Assembly (NCBI GenBank): GCA_021292165.1
Contig: CM037879.1
Coordinates: forward strand, 243,475,797 to 243,539,796
DNA from: Shinisaurus crocodilurus
Lineage: Eukaryota > Chordata > Lepidosauria > Squamata > Shinisauridae
Reading direction: 5' to 3'
DNA length: 64,000 nt
Shown: positions 22,242 to 32,362 of the stretch, piece by piece
Layout: the number at the start of each line of letters is the position of its first letter
Numbering within the stretch: position 1 is the first letter of the stretch
Notes under the pieces: generated by a model
Told to the model about the DNA's origin: nothing
Databases searched by the model: none
Seen by the model: the letters and a program-made list of their open reading frames with translations, nothing else
Program-made: the position numbers and the translations under genes

Positions 22242-22328
22242 TAATAATACTTGCGGTATCCAAAAAGCTGCACATCAACCTCCCAGAGCAAAATTCAAGC
22301 ACAGTTCATGGGGATGCAGCCAGAATAA

Positions 22329-22354
22329 TCACACACACACACACACACACACAC
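22329..22354. repeat. (CA)n microsatellite
   Basis: Thirteen CA units between the L2 tail region and the Tc1 left end. Confidence 0.95.
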
Positions 22355-22735
22355 TTATGGATGTACAGTCATGTGAAAAAGAAAATACACCCTTCTTGAG
22401 TTCCATGGTTCCACGTATCGGGACAGAAGAAAAATCATCGGGCCCATAGCAGGTCTCAAAATTAGGTAAAGACAACCTCAGATGAACAACAACACATGAC
22501 AGAGTACACCATGGCATTATTTATTGCACAGAAATACAGCCAAGATGGAGAAGCCATGTGGGGAAAACTAAGTACACCCTTACTGCTGTCATAGGTATGA
22601 AGAGGCTAAGGAGCAGCCAGGTGCTGCTAAGCAAATGCCCTTGATGAATTGATCATGAGCAAGTGTGACCACCTCTATAAAAGCTGAAGTGTCAGGAGTT
22701 TGCTGGTCTCCAGCAGTCAGGTGTGTGTTACCACA

Positions 22736-23683
22736 ATGCCAAGGAGAGAAGACATCAGCAATGATCTTAAGGAAGCAATTGTTGCTGCCCATCAATTCGG
22801 GAAGGGTTATAAGGCCATTTCCAAACAATTTAAAGTCCATCATTCTACAGTGAGGAAGATTATTCACAAGTGGAAAACATTCAAGACAGTTGCCAATCTT
22901 CCCAGGAGTGGGCGTCCCAGCAAACTCATCACAAGGGCAGACCGTGCAATGCTCAGAGAAATTGCAAAACATCCAAGTGTTACATCTCAGGCGCTACAGG
23001 CCGCAGTCAGCAGGTGCAACGTTATTAAAGTTCATGACAGTACAATGAGAAAAAGACTGAACAAGTATGGTTTGTATGGAAGGGTTGCCAGGAGAAAGCC
23101 TCTTCTCTCTAAAAAGAACATGGCAGCATGGCTTAGGGTTTGCAAAGTTGCATCTGAACAAAGCACAAACCTTCTGGAACAATGTCCTTTGGATGGACGA
23201 GACCAAAGTGAGCTGTTTGGCCATAATGCAGAGCGCCATGTTTGGCGAAAACCAAACACAGCATATCAGCACAAACATCTCAGACCAACTGTCAAGCACG
23301 GTGGTGGAGGGGTGATGATTTGGGCTTGTTTTGCAGCCAGAGGACCTGGGCACCTTGCAGTCATGGAGTCAACCATGACCTCCTCTGTATGCCAAGGTAT
23401 TCTAGAGTCGAATGTGAGGTCATCTGTCCGGCAGCTAAAACTTGGCCGAAATTGGGACATGCAACAGGACAATGATCCCAAGCACACCAGCAAATCTACA
23501 ACAGAATGGCTGATAAAGAAAAGAATCAAGGTGCTGCAATGGCCCAGTCAAAGTCCAGACCTCAACCCGATTGAAATGCTGTGGCAGGACCTTAAGAGAG
23601 CTGTGCATAAACAAATGCCTTCAAACTGCAATGGACTGAAGCAATGTTGTAAAGAAGAGTGGGCCAAAATTCCTCCACAATGA
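22736..23683 (+). pseudogene. Tc1-type DD34E transposase, disabled
   Basis: The natural start is the ATG at 22736 (MPRREDISNDLKEAIVAAHQ), after which come paired helix-turn-helix DNA-binding regions (GKGYKAISKQF...HSTVRKIIHKW; a GRPSK hook; VTSQALQAAV...VHDSTMRKRLNKYGLYGR). The catalytic region has D2 in MQQDNDPKHTS and E in SPDLNPIEMLWQDLKR. D1 (WMDETK, about 23190) is out of frame: an extra G near 23138 and a missing G near 23209 shift about 23 codons. The frame stays open but lacks D1. A TGA at 23681 also cuts the usual last ~25-30 residues, since the downstream frame continues CERLITSY. The family normally moves DNA by cut and paste at TA. Confidence 0.92.
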
Positions 23684-23778
23684 TGTGAGAGACTGATCAC
23701 GTCATACTGAAAACGACTACTTCAAGTTATTGCTGCTAAAGGTGGTTTGACCAGCTACTGAATCATAAGGTGTACTTA

Positions 23779-24313
23779 CTGTATTTTTCGCTCCATAAGA
23801 CGCACTTAGGTTTTAGAGGGAAAAAACAAGAAAAAAAATATTTTCCATGAGGCTCCTTTCAGCAAGGCCTCTTCCCGGCTCCCCCACACCTACCCGACAG
23901 CCGACAGGATTCCTGACAGCCCTCTGGGCTCAGTGGCGGCGGCAGCATTGTCCGGCCAGCCAGCCGGCCCCCCTCCGCCCCGGCGCTTCCAATGAGAGCG
24001 CAGCAGGCCGGGCGAGGCGCGCAGCCATTGGTGCACCGCGGCTCCATCGCTGCGGGGACAGGAGGGGGCGGCTGAGAGGGGCAGTGGCTCTGGCAGCTGC
24101 CGCCGTGCTGGATGGGATCCGGGGGGTCTCCAGCCTGCCAAGGACACCCAGCAGAATTGGGGCCCACGAGCTGCTCCGCCGCCGCCTGCCCAGCCGCGCA
24201 CCGCGTTGATAAAGTAAAAAAGTTTTTTTTACAATATTCGCTCCATAAGATGCACAGACATTTCCCCCTATTTGGGGGGGGGGTGTGTGCGTCTTATGGA
24301 GCGAAAAATACGG
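23779..24313. mobile_element. TA-flanked MITE nested in the Tc1 element
   Basis: Ends CTGTATTTTTCGCTCCATAA and TTATGGAGCGAAAAATACGG, i.e. TIRs of about 27 bp (continuing AGACGCAC). TA occurs at 23777-23778 and 24314-24315. An extra inner copy of CGCTCCATAAGATGCAC lies at 24239. The core is very GC-rich and gives long chance frames on both strands (23859-24209). Removing it and one TA restores GTGTACTTAGTTTTTCCCAC, which matches the other Tc1 TIR. Confidence 0.93.
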
Positions 24314-24520
24314 TAGTTTTTCCCACGTGGCTTCTCCATTTTGGCTGTATTTCTGTGCAATAAATAATGCCACGGTGTACTAGGTCATGTGTTGTTGTTC
24401 ATCTGAGGTTGTCTTTACCTAATTTTGAGACCTGTTATGGGCCCGATGATTTTTCTTCTGTCCCGATACGTGGAACCATGAAACTCGAGAAGGGTGTACT
24501 TTCTTTTTCACATGACTGTA

Positions 24521-25037
24521 CTTTCTGGTAACACACCGGGGCAGTATTAGTTCTTGGCCCATGTATTTCATGGTCTTTCCCTAGTCTGAACTAAATAAAT
24601 ATTGCTGTACCCTGTTAGATTTTGCTGTAGTCTGATTTTATAACAGCATTTTAAAGCCTGACAGAGATTTAGTGCAAATCCACACATGCATGTGTATTAT
24701 TGTGACGGCAACATAACACAATATGAGTTGAAGAGCTCCCTTACTATCTCAAACAATATTTTTTAATGGCAGCAAATCACACACTAAGCCATAAGTCAGA
24801 CACAAAACAGTGATGGATGCAAGTGTGAACTAGCCCTAATGTCTGAAGTAAATATTATCAGCCCAAAGCAGAATATATTATACTAGGGCTGCCATATTAA
24901 GTCAGTTGCTCAGTGAGATGCAAAGTGTTCCAATGAAGTGGATAGCAGATTAAAACTTTAATGTTCAACATAAGTGACATTTCTAAAAAAATTGGTTTAT
25001 ACAAAAAAATACAAATAAAAGGAAAGTCAACAGCACC

Positions 25038-25070
<33 letters not shown>

Positions 25071-25302
25071 AGTTTCCTAACAGCACCATCTTAAGAGGCT
25101 TTCCTTTATGTGCAAGAGAAAATGGAAAATGCCTCCAATAACTCTAAAAGCTGTGTGTGCAAAGTGTCCCCACAAAGGTATTCATGCATTGCAAACATCA
25201 GGGCAAGTAACTACATGACATGCATGATGTCAGTGGGGCTACTTGGAGTGGCTCTATCCCTGCTCTTGTGTTCAAGTAAGTACTTTTTAAAAATGCCTGA
25301 AG
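24521..25302. other. Unassigned non-coding DNA with (ATCT)n
   Basis: Holds an (ATCT)n tetranucleotide run at about 25041-25071. Nothing else recognised. Confidence 0.55.
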
Positions 25303-25312
25303 AATAAGGCTT

Positions 25313-25596
25313 GTGGCTTACGCTGGCTCAGCTTGTCTGAGCATGGAAAGCTAAGCAGGGTCAGGCCTGGTTATTTCATAGATTTCATAGATCATAGAAT
25401 TGGAAGGAGCCTACAAGGCCATCGAGTCCAACCCCCTGCTCAATGCAGGAGGGGTCTCCCATCCAAGTAATAACCAGGCCTGACCGTGCTTAGCTTTCCA
25501 CGCTCAGACAAGCTGAGCCCTCCTTTAGTTTCCTGCATTGAGCAGGGGGTTGGACTCGATAGCCTTGTAGGCTCCTTCCGACTCTATGATCTATGA
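25313..25596 (+). mobile_element. 5S rRNA-derived SINE, split by an inverted copy of itself
   Basis: The head 25317-25373 contains GGAAAGCTAAGCAGGGTCAG and GCCTGGTTATT, clearly derived from 5S rRNA (A-box/C-box region). The tail 25529-25596 (CTGCATTGAGCAGGGGGTTG...CTATGATCTATGA) belongs to the same strand. Between them a minus-strand copy is inserted. The whole composite is flanked by perfect 10 bp AATAAGGCTT at 25303-25312 and 25597-25606. This is a retroposed SINE, not a 5S gene: it lacks the 5S 3' end and carries a LINE-like tail. Confidence 0.87.
25374..25528 (-). mobile_element. Inner 5S-derived SINE copy (inverted)
   Basis: On the minus strand it reads GCTCAGCTTGTCTGAGCGTGG, AAGCTAAGCACGGTCAGGCC, GGTTATTACTTGGATGGGAG, ACCCCTCCTGCATTGAGC and on through TTCCAATTCTATGATCTATG. 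It keeps the ACTTGGATGGGAG segment missing from the outer copy, so insertion probably deleted a few bases of the outer element. Confidence 0.85.
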
Positions 25597-25606
25597 AATA
25601 AGGCTT

Positions 25607-26135
25607 AAGATTCGCACATACCTAAAACAAGTTTTTTCCTTGCATGCAAATTTATGCAGATTTAATCTACTGATAAGCTCATGATGAATTAAGATTTCTT
25701 TAATCAAACGAACCGTCTACTATGCATTTGAAAAAGCCAAAATAAAGACATATAACATTTGGCTATGTGCATGTAAAATAGGTTTCCAAATGTCTGTTTA
25801 ATATTATCTGTAGTACAACATGCATTTAGGTTATACATTTCAGCAAAAGCAAGCAAATGCTTTCCTCCACATCATAATAATCTCATTACGATTAACTGCT
25901 ATGTATCAAACAGTCAAGGAAGAGTAATTAAAGTTCCAAACAATTCTGTGTATTACCTTTATTTATACCAAGAGGAGGCATGAATAAAGGAGAAAAAATT
26001 CAAGTCCATCATAAAATACATTGAGACAATGTTTTCCCCCACACAAAGCAAATGGATGAGAAGCTAATGTTGATAACAGCTAGTTTAGACTTCACGCTCA
26101 CTAGAACTAATTTAAGCACCTTCCATAATTTATTT
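25607..26135. other. Unassigned non-coding DNA
   Basis: AT-rich, nothing recognised. Confidence 0.5.
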
Positions 26136-26835
26136 TTTAGAAATTTATAGCCTGGCTTCTAGTGCACATGCACTCAGAAAAGCTCTCAACAATTTAAAAC
26201 TACAATACATTCAGTAAAAAAATACAACAACAATACAGAGGTAATAAAAATACCAAGGCACAGACCATAAAACAACCTTTAAACAAAAACAAACACTTAG
26301 CAGGCAAAGGCCTGCCAGAATAAAAATGTCTTCACCAACCAGCAGAAGAGAGGGAGCACAAGCATTTCACAGGGAAAGATGTTCCACACTATTGGTACAG
26401 CCACTTAGAAGGCCCTATCTTTTGTCACCAACCATGACAAAAAGACAGGACACAGTGAAGAGCTTCTCCTCCAGATCTTAGGGAGCATGCAGGGTGGCAA
26501 GGAAGGAGGTGATCTCTCAGGTAATCCTGGACCCAAGCCAGTTAAGGCTTTATAGATCACCAACACGGAGTTGTGCTTGGAAGCAAATGGTTAGGCACTG
26601 CAGACGTTGCATGATAGGTAACATGATCCCATGGGTGTGCGCCCACAAATATCCTTCCTACTGCATTCTGGACCAACTGCAGCTTCTGGAGACTCTTCAA
26701 AAGGTAGCCCTATGTAAGCATAGATAGCACATACATATACCTTAACACCAGTGCTGACACTACGTAATTACAAGTCATACTGTAGATCCAATGCAAAGTT
26801 TGAACCTTCCTCGACAAGTTTCTGTCAACCAAGTC
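26136..26835 (-). mobile_element. Decayed L2-clade LINE 3' portion (copy F)
   Basis: Word order matches L2 copy A on the same strand: CAAGCCAGTTAAGGCTTTATAGATCACCAACA (compare CTGGGCCGGAGCCGTGTAGG...AAAGGTCAAAACCAACA), GATCCCATGGGTGTGC, TGCATTCTGGACCAACTGCAGCTTCTGGAGACTCTTCAA (compare TCTGTACCAGCTGAAGCTTCCGGACCGTCTTCAA). The 3' UTR runs out near 26140 in an A-rich stretch. Heavily mutated, no coding potential left. Confidence 0.75.
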
Positions 26836-27397
26836 TAACGCAAGTGATTCAAGGGCACTTAACAGAATTCATCTATCTTTAAATGGAAACATTACCCACA
26901 AGCTATGTTTTAATAAATACTATTTTTCTTTAGATAAGCATATAATATCCCACTGGCACATCTAAAAGATTCCACTAAAGTGATGCAGACTGTGGAATAC
27001 AGAAAAGTTAGCAAGTCACCTGTTCCAAGTCTGCCATCCACTCACTCCCTTGTTACACGTATACTATAGTGTTCCAACCCTTATTATACTTATACTATAG
27101 TGTTCCCAAAATATGTCTATTCAGGAAAACAGAAAACTCAGTTTATAATACTGATTTATGCACTTTGGCACTTTTTGCAACACAGAATTGTCTCAAGAAC
27201 TGCCCAGCTCAAATCTGAGGAGTTAGTAACTAATCAACACTGCTACGAATATATATTTTGGGTTCAGGCATGAAGTATTTTCTGTTTCACAATATGTAAT
27301 GATACATCAGGCAGTCTGCTCTGTAACTCAAAATGTATTGAACATTACCATATATCTAGATCAAAGTTGTTGTTTTTCCTTTTTAAAGTCTAAAACA
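26836..27397. other. Unassigned non-coding DNA
   Basis: Contains a short direct duplication of TATACTATAGTGTTCC at about 27061 and 27091. Otherwise nothing recognised. Confidence 0.5.
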
Positions 27398-27500
27398 TGG
27401 TGCCTTCCAGGTGTTGGACTGCAACTCCCATCATCCTCCAATCCCGCATAGCCCCAAGCCCCCAACCCATCTGGAGGGCACCAGGTTGGGGAAGGCTGGT
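27398..27500. mobile_element. Palindromic hAT MITE, left end truncated
   Basis: GGTGCCTTCCAGGTGTTGGACTGCAACTCCCATCATCC left, CATCTGGAGGGCACCAGGTTGGGGAAGGCTG right. GTCTAAA flanks both sides (27388-27394 and just after the right end), a probable remnant of the 8 bp duplication. Confidence 0.75.
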
Positions 27501-27505
27501 CTAAA

Positions 27506-28610
27506 GATTATCTATGATATTCAGCAAGTCACACAAATCTGGTTCAGGTCGCCCTTTCCATTATCTTCCTTGTACAACTGTTTATGACCTTTCACTTGCA
27601 TTGTTTGTGGTATTGCAGAGATCAGCTTCAGCAAATAGAAATTTATTGTTCCAAAACACTAAGAGCTTAGATTTTCAGTTAAAATCCCTGAACACATTCA
27701 CATCTACCATGTGCATGAGTACAGTATCATAAGAGCCTGGGACTGAGTGTCTGAAGCAATCTACAATTGCCAACTTCACTAATGACACCTGACCAACCCC
27801 TTAGCCCTGCCAAAAAGGAAAAACCACACCTGAACTCTGACAACAAAAAACACTTTAGCAACTACCTGGAATAGTTAAGAGTGTAAAATATAGTACCAGT
27901 GTTTCCTACACAGGCAATCTGCCTTCTCATATGCTATGCATTAGTAGAGACAACACTTGACAGTTAACTTGAATATATACAAACATACACACAAATCAAA
28001 GACATGAGTCAAGAATGGAGGTTCGGGGTGGGAGGGTGGGAAGCATATCGTATTGTATTAAAGGCTAATCTGGGTTTCAAATCTTCTGACATGCATATCA
28101 TGACAACTATGCAGAGCTATAAGCCACCCGTCTACCAGTCACATTCAGGAGCACCACCATATTAATAGGGATAGGGGCAAAAATTTGTTTGGTTCACATT
28201 TTAATATGAACCGACTCAATGCACACTTCAGAACTAATACCAGAAAGCAATTATCCTTCAGTTTTTGCACTGCTCCAAATTTTGCAATTTTGCAAAATTT
28301 CTGATCATAAAATGCCTACAAAAGTGCTTCCATTAGGGGAAACTGCTTTCAAAAATGCATATGAATTTCTGTACTCACAAAAATGTGCATAAAAATGCAT
28401 AACATGTTTGTGCAAACATTCACAAACTGATACAGAAACAGGGTGGAACAAACTTGTGCTTGAAAAAATGCTAACATTATAGAAAGCAAAACTGACAGAT
28501 TCATCCATCCCTACATATTAAACCAAGTTCATCGCTAACACTATTCCCTTAACAAAAACACCTATTGTTCTTATACACAAGGTTATAAACCCAACTCAAG
28601 TAAGTAGACA
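27506..28610. other. Unassigned non-coding DNA
   Basis: AT-rich. 28260-28500 is rich in AAAATGCAT and AAATTTTGCAAAATTT words but has no defined ends. No exon recognised. Confidence 0.5.
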
Positions 28611-28987
28611 CAATAGGCCAGTGATGGCAAACCTTTTTGAGCCCGAGTGCCCAAACTGCAACACAAAACCAACTTATTTATTTCAAAGTGCCAACACTGC
28701 AATTAAACCTGAATACCGAGGTTTTAGTTTTAGAAAAACAACTCATACAGTTGTCCGAACTAATTAACATCTTTTGTCTTAAAAGAAAAACACAATAACA
28801 GAGCTTTCAATGATACAAACAGTTTTTTGTTGGAAAAAAATCAACTCAAAAAATTATTATAGTACTACATTGTACACACAGCCTGAAGGGAATTTATACA
28901 AACTTTTAAAATAATTAGGCACATGTATTTTTGGATAAGGGATTCTCAACTTGTAATATGATTACCGGTATATGCCAGACTGAAATT

Positions 28988-31665
28988 GGGTCATTCCATG
29001 TAAAATCAACCAAAAAAATTTGAAAAACTTACCTCACCATCTGCGATTTTTTAAAAAACTGGCATACTGGTAGACCAGCATGAGAAATGAACATACACCA
29101 AATTATAGGTCATTATACCTCACGGTGCAAAAGTACAGTGTGCTCAAAAAACACCCAAAACACGATTTTTCCACATTTGTGACTACACAAAAAGTATCAT
29201 AACTTCCTTCAGAATTGGCCTAGAAAGTAAATCATGGTGTCATATGAAAGCTCTCGAACTACCCTTTTATTTGATATGTAACACGAAGCATGCATGTGAA
29301 ATAGAATATTCAAGGACATAGTTTCTTTAATTTGACCTTGAATTCCAAAAAAACCAAATGGTTTTTTTTGCTGATTCTTTTCCTCAGATAACCCATGTTT
29401 ACCTTGAGTATATGTACCGATTTCCAGAACGGGGTTCCGAACAGTTCAGAAGATGTGAATGTTCTTATACATGTACAGTACCTCCCTACAATAACTTCAC
29501 CCCCTTATACACACTTAAAACAGATTTTTTTGGAGGGAAATTAAACTTAAGCCCGCCCTCTCCCTTCCGGAGCTTCCGGGGCCTTCAGGCTGAAACCAAA
29601 CCAGGCATGGGTAGGCCTCAAACCTTCACAGAGATATATCTCTTTGGATGTCTACATTAAATCAAGCTTTATTCACAGATTCTGATAAGAAAGAAAAAGG
29701 CAGGCCTGAAGCCATGACAAGTGCCAACCCCACTTCTGCTGCAATGTGTTCATGACTTTTCAAATTGTTGAATTCCTGCACACCATTTCTACAGGTAGCA
29801 TAACTAAGATCTATTATTTCCCTGATGGTGCAGCAGCACAGTATAAAAACGGTAAAAACTTCAACAACTTAAGTAAGCATAAGTCAGATTTCGGTATCGA
29901 TGCAGAATGGGACTTCTTTGCCACATCGCATGGAAAAGGGCCTTGTGATGGTTTGGGTGGCACTGTGAAAAGGTTAGCTGCTCGAGCAAGTTTGCAGCAT
30001 CCGTATGAAAAACAAATCATGACCCCACATCAACTCTTTGATTGGGCAAAGGAGAACATCACACAGGTTGCATTTCAATACACCACAAGTAAAGATTATG
30101 AACGGGAAGAAAAGCTTCTGAAACGTCGCTTTGAGAATTCAAGATGATTCCTCGGACACAGAAAATTCACGCTGTAATTCCATTAACAAAACACACTGTT
30201 GCTACTAAAAGATATTAATTTCAATGCAAATCCAGAAAAGAGACAGTAGTGACTATTAAAGAAGGAGAACTGGAATTGCAAGAAATACGAGGATTTGTTG
30301 GTGGTTAGGTTGTGTTTTACAAACAGATGATCAGAGAGCAGAAGTGTTAGTGAGCTTTCTTCATCCAGCTGGACCAGCAAAATCATTTATGTATCCAGAT
30401 AAACAAGATGTCCTATGGATACCATCTTCAGATGTTTTGACAAAAGCTGATCCTTGTTGCCCAACAGGGCACTTCTATACACTAACAGACAAAGAGTGTC
30501 AAGCAGCAACTTCAAGACTGGAAACTACTGTTATGAAAAGCTCCTTAATTTAGGACTTGTTAACAAAATGTTCGCAAGTAATATTTGAACTGCATAAAAA
30601 CTGATCAGCATATATACAAGTAAAATGGAAAATCTCATCTATGCACAATAATGGTTTTTCAAGCCCACATCTAAGTACCGTAAATCAAAATAACTATGTT
30701 AGTAAGAGTCCCATTTTGAAATCAAGTACATGTTTCCAGGGATGTTAAATGTTATTTAAAACAAAAGGAGTTTTTTGTCATTATTCAAGGTCAAACTTCT
30801 GTATATTTATTTGAAAAAATAAAATGAACATGTTTTCCCCAAGCATACTGGTGAGTACCTTTTTTAAAGTACATATTTTAAACCTCATTCTTCTGAAAAC
30901 AATAGGCCCTGCAACTTATTTTTTAATAAGCAGGACAAGTTCACCAAATCTTAAGCAATTTGCTTTCAGTTGGAAATATTCTTTGATTGATTTCATACCA
31001 GAATGACCACCCAGAGGAAGTATCATTATTCTACACAAAATGTCAGAAGTATGCTATTGTGAAGAATACCTAATTTAGAACTGCACAATTATGACAGGGT
31101 AGCTTGTACTTGAGCACAATGTTTTATTCAAAACCTAAGTGATAATGCATATTTTCTTAAGATACGTACAGTGAGATAGCAATTCATATGAACTATGACG
31201 CATACACACAGAGCGCCCCAAAAGACGTAACTCGTTTTCTCTTAAGAACCCCACTTTGAAAATTGGTACATGTATTAAGCGCTGTCAGATGAAATACTAA
31301 AACAAAAATCATGGGGGGAAAAAATGTTTTTTGCAGAATTCAAGGTCACACTTTACTATTTGACCTTGAATATATATTTATTCCAAAAAACCACTTATGT
31401 TACATATCAAATGAAAGAGCATTTCAATGGCTTTCCATCAACACCATGATTAACTTTCTAGGTTCTGTAGAACTGGAATTACTGTAATTTTAATGATTAA
31501 CATTTTTCTTCCTATTTTTGATTGCCATATCTCCAAAAGTTTTTGTCCCAGAAGTCTAATTTTTGGAGCAGCTTATTTTCTCAGCAGACCCAACAAGTTC
31601 ACCAAGTTTTTTCAAAATCGGTGACGGTCAATCAATTCATTGGTTGATTTTACATGGAATGACCC
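28988..31665 (+). mobile_element. 2.7 kb DNA transposon of unassigned family
   Basis: Ends GGGTCATTCCATGTAAAATC and GATTTTACATGGAATGACCC: perfect inverted termini of at least 24 bp (continuing AACC). AATT lies outside both ends (28984-28987, 31666-31669), a possible 4 bp target duplication. Inverted similarity continues inside: CCTAGAAAGTAAATCATGGTG at about 29219 pairs with its complement near 31445, and ATTTGATATGTAACA at about 29271 with its complement near 31400. A broken transposase-like gene lies at 29746-30553. Two internal stretches (about 30700-30830 and 31240-31390) are diverged direct repeats. Nested inside the hAT, hence younger than it. Confidence 0.87.
29746..30553 (+). pseudogene. 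Transposase-like protein of the nested element, broken
   Basis: First open segment 29746-30147: KIYYFPDGAAAQYKNGKNF, then KSDFGIDAEWDFFATSHGKG and PCDGLGGTVKRLAARASLQ, then MTPHQLFDWAKENITQVAFQY. Stops and a shift follow, and the C-terminal part resumes at about 30330-30553 (SFLHPAGPAKSFMYPDKQDV, LWIPSSDVL). I recall this motif series (DGAAxQYKN ... FFATSHGKGxCDGxGG ... HPxGPAKSF) from uncharacterised mobile-element proteins in invertebrate and vertebrate genomes. The conserved D and H residues suggest an RNase H-like nuclease core, which is inference. I cannot name the superfamily. Part of the N-terminus is lost or interrupted before 29746. Confidence 0.75.
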
Positions 31666-31835
31666 AATTGTATGGGGCAAGCTTTACCCCGGGACCTTTC
31701 CCTGCTTCTACAGGTGTCGGATTAGTAAAAGTAAAAGTCAACCTGTACTAGGATGAGCAAGATAAATAAGAAAACTAAACGTGCTTAACACATTTTAAAC
31801 ACTTTATGTCTTGGACTGCAAACACTGCATTAGGT

Positions 31836-31947
31836 TTTGTATGTTGATTATGTTATATTTGTGTGATAATTTTGTATTTTGTTAAATATATATTTTTTGT
31901 TATAATTTGTTTTGAAAAAATAAATAAAATATTAAAAAAACAACAAA
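31836..31947 (+). mobile_element. Very short L1-like insertion with ~16 bp target duplication
   Basis: AAACACTGCATTAGGT occurs at 31820-31835 and again at 31948-31963. Between them is about 112 bp of AT-rich sequence ending TAAATAAAATATTAAAAAAAC. The length of the duplication plus an A-rich 3' end is the signature of L1-machinery retroposition with extreme 5' truncation. It lies inside the hAT element and so postdates it. Confidence 0.85.
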
Positions 31948-32362
31948 AAACACTGCATTAGGTAAAAGTTTGCATTGGGCATGCTTTTGCACAATTAATG
32001 TGATTTTTGCTATTGCATGCATGCTGATAATTTGTCAAACCTTGGCTCATACTCCGTTAGTTTGAGAGCAACACATGCAGCACTCAGGTCAACTGTTAGG
32101 GCTTTACATCCAAGCCATGCTCTGTGCATCATTCTTCAAAATCGTTTAAATGTGATAACAATGTAGAAAAGAATTCTGTAACAGGAATTCTAGAATAAAA
32201 TCATTCTGTTCCACACTGTGAGAAAGAACAAAATCATTAGTGTTTTGCAGAAGGGGACAGTCTTTTCGCAATCTGGTGACCAATGGCTCGAGTGCCCACA
32301 GAGAGGTCCCTGCGTGCCAGCTGTGGCACCCATGCCATAGGTTCGCCATCACTGCAATAGGC

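Larger units (their letters stand above)
18590..22252 (+). mobile_element. Near full-length, decayed L2-clade LINE (copy B)
   Basis: The 5' region (18640-18740) has the GC-rich leader also found in copy D (GGCTTCATCTGCC, CCCCCCTAACATTTTCC). Coding for an APE endonuclease, linker and RT follows to about 21560. The 3' UTR ends CCGCCCAGAGAGCTTCGGCT...GGGCAGTATATAAATAAAA with an (AAT)n tail. A TA-flanked MITE (21995-22241) sits in that tail, so AATAAT resumes at 22244. Several frameshifts and stops make it inactive. Its 3' UTR and coding sequence differ from copies A, C and D, so it belongs to an older subfamily. Confidence 0.9.
22366..24518 (+). mobile_element. Tc1/mariner transposon with ~210 bp TIRs
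   Basis: Ends CAGTCATGTGAAAAAGAAAA and TTCTTTTTCACATGACTG, with TA on both sides (22364-22365, 24519-24520). The TIRs extend inward about 210-217 bp (to about 22582 on the left and from about 24316 on the right, ending at the GGTGTACTTAG motif). One transposase frame lies between. A 535 bp TA-flanked element (23779-24313) is inserted at the inner border of the right TIR. TIR copies differ at only scattered positions, so the element is relatively young. Confidence 0.95.
28619..32354 (+). mobile_element. hAT-family transposon hosting two further insertions
   Basis: Begins CAGTGATGGCAAACCT and ends AGGTTCGCCATCACTG (TIR CAGTGATGGCRAACCT). Flanked by perfect 8 bp CAATAGGC at 28611-28618 and 32355-32362. 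Sub-terminal words GAGTGCCCAAACTGCAACAC (left) and CTCGAGTGCCCACAGAGAGG (right) resemble the OposCharlie-type hATs known in several vertebrates; that family link is from memory and tentative. Without the nested 2.7 kb element and the L1-like insertion it is under 1 kb and non-coding, so non-autonomous. Confidence 0.93.

Noticed and set aside
22329..22517. Cys/Val repeat peptide on the minus strand
   Set aside because: Translation of the (CA)n microsatellite at 22329-22354.
23847..24209. Overlapping 83-147 residue frames on both strands
   Set aside because: They lie in the GC-rich core of a MITE, have low-complexity Ala/Gly/Pro/Arg composition and extend across element borders.
25317..25373. 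5S rRNA gene
   Set aside because: Only the 5' part of 5S is present, it is diverged, and it is followed by a retroposon tail within a 10 bp target duplication.
29358..29660. 100-residue frame as the transposase N-terminus
   Set aside because: It does not carry motifs continuous with the 29746 frame, and 29460-29700 looks like unrelated inserted sequence, so it was not joined to the transposase.
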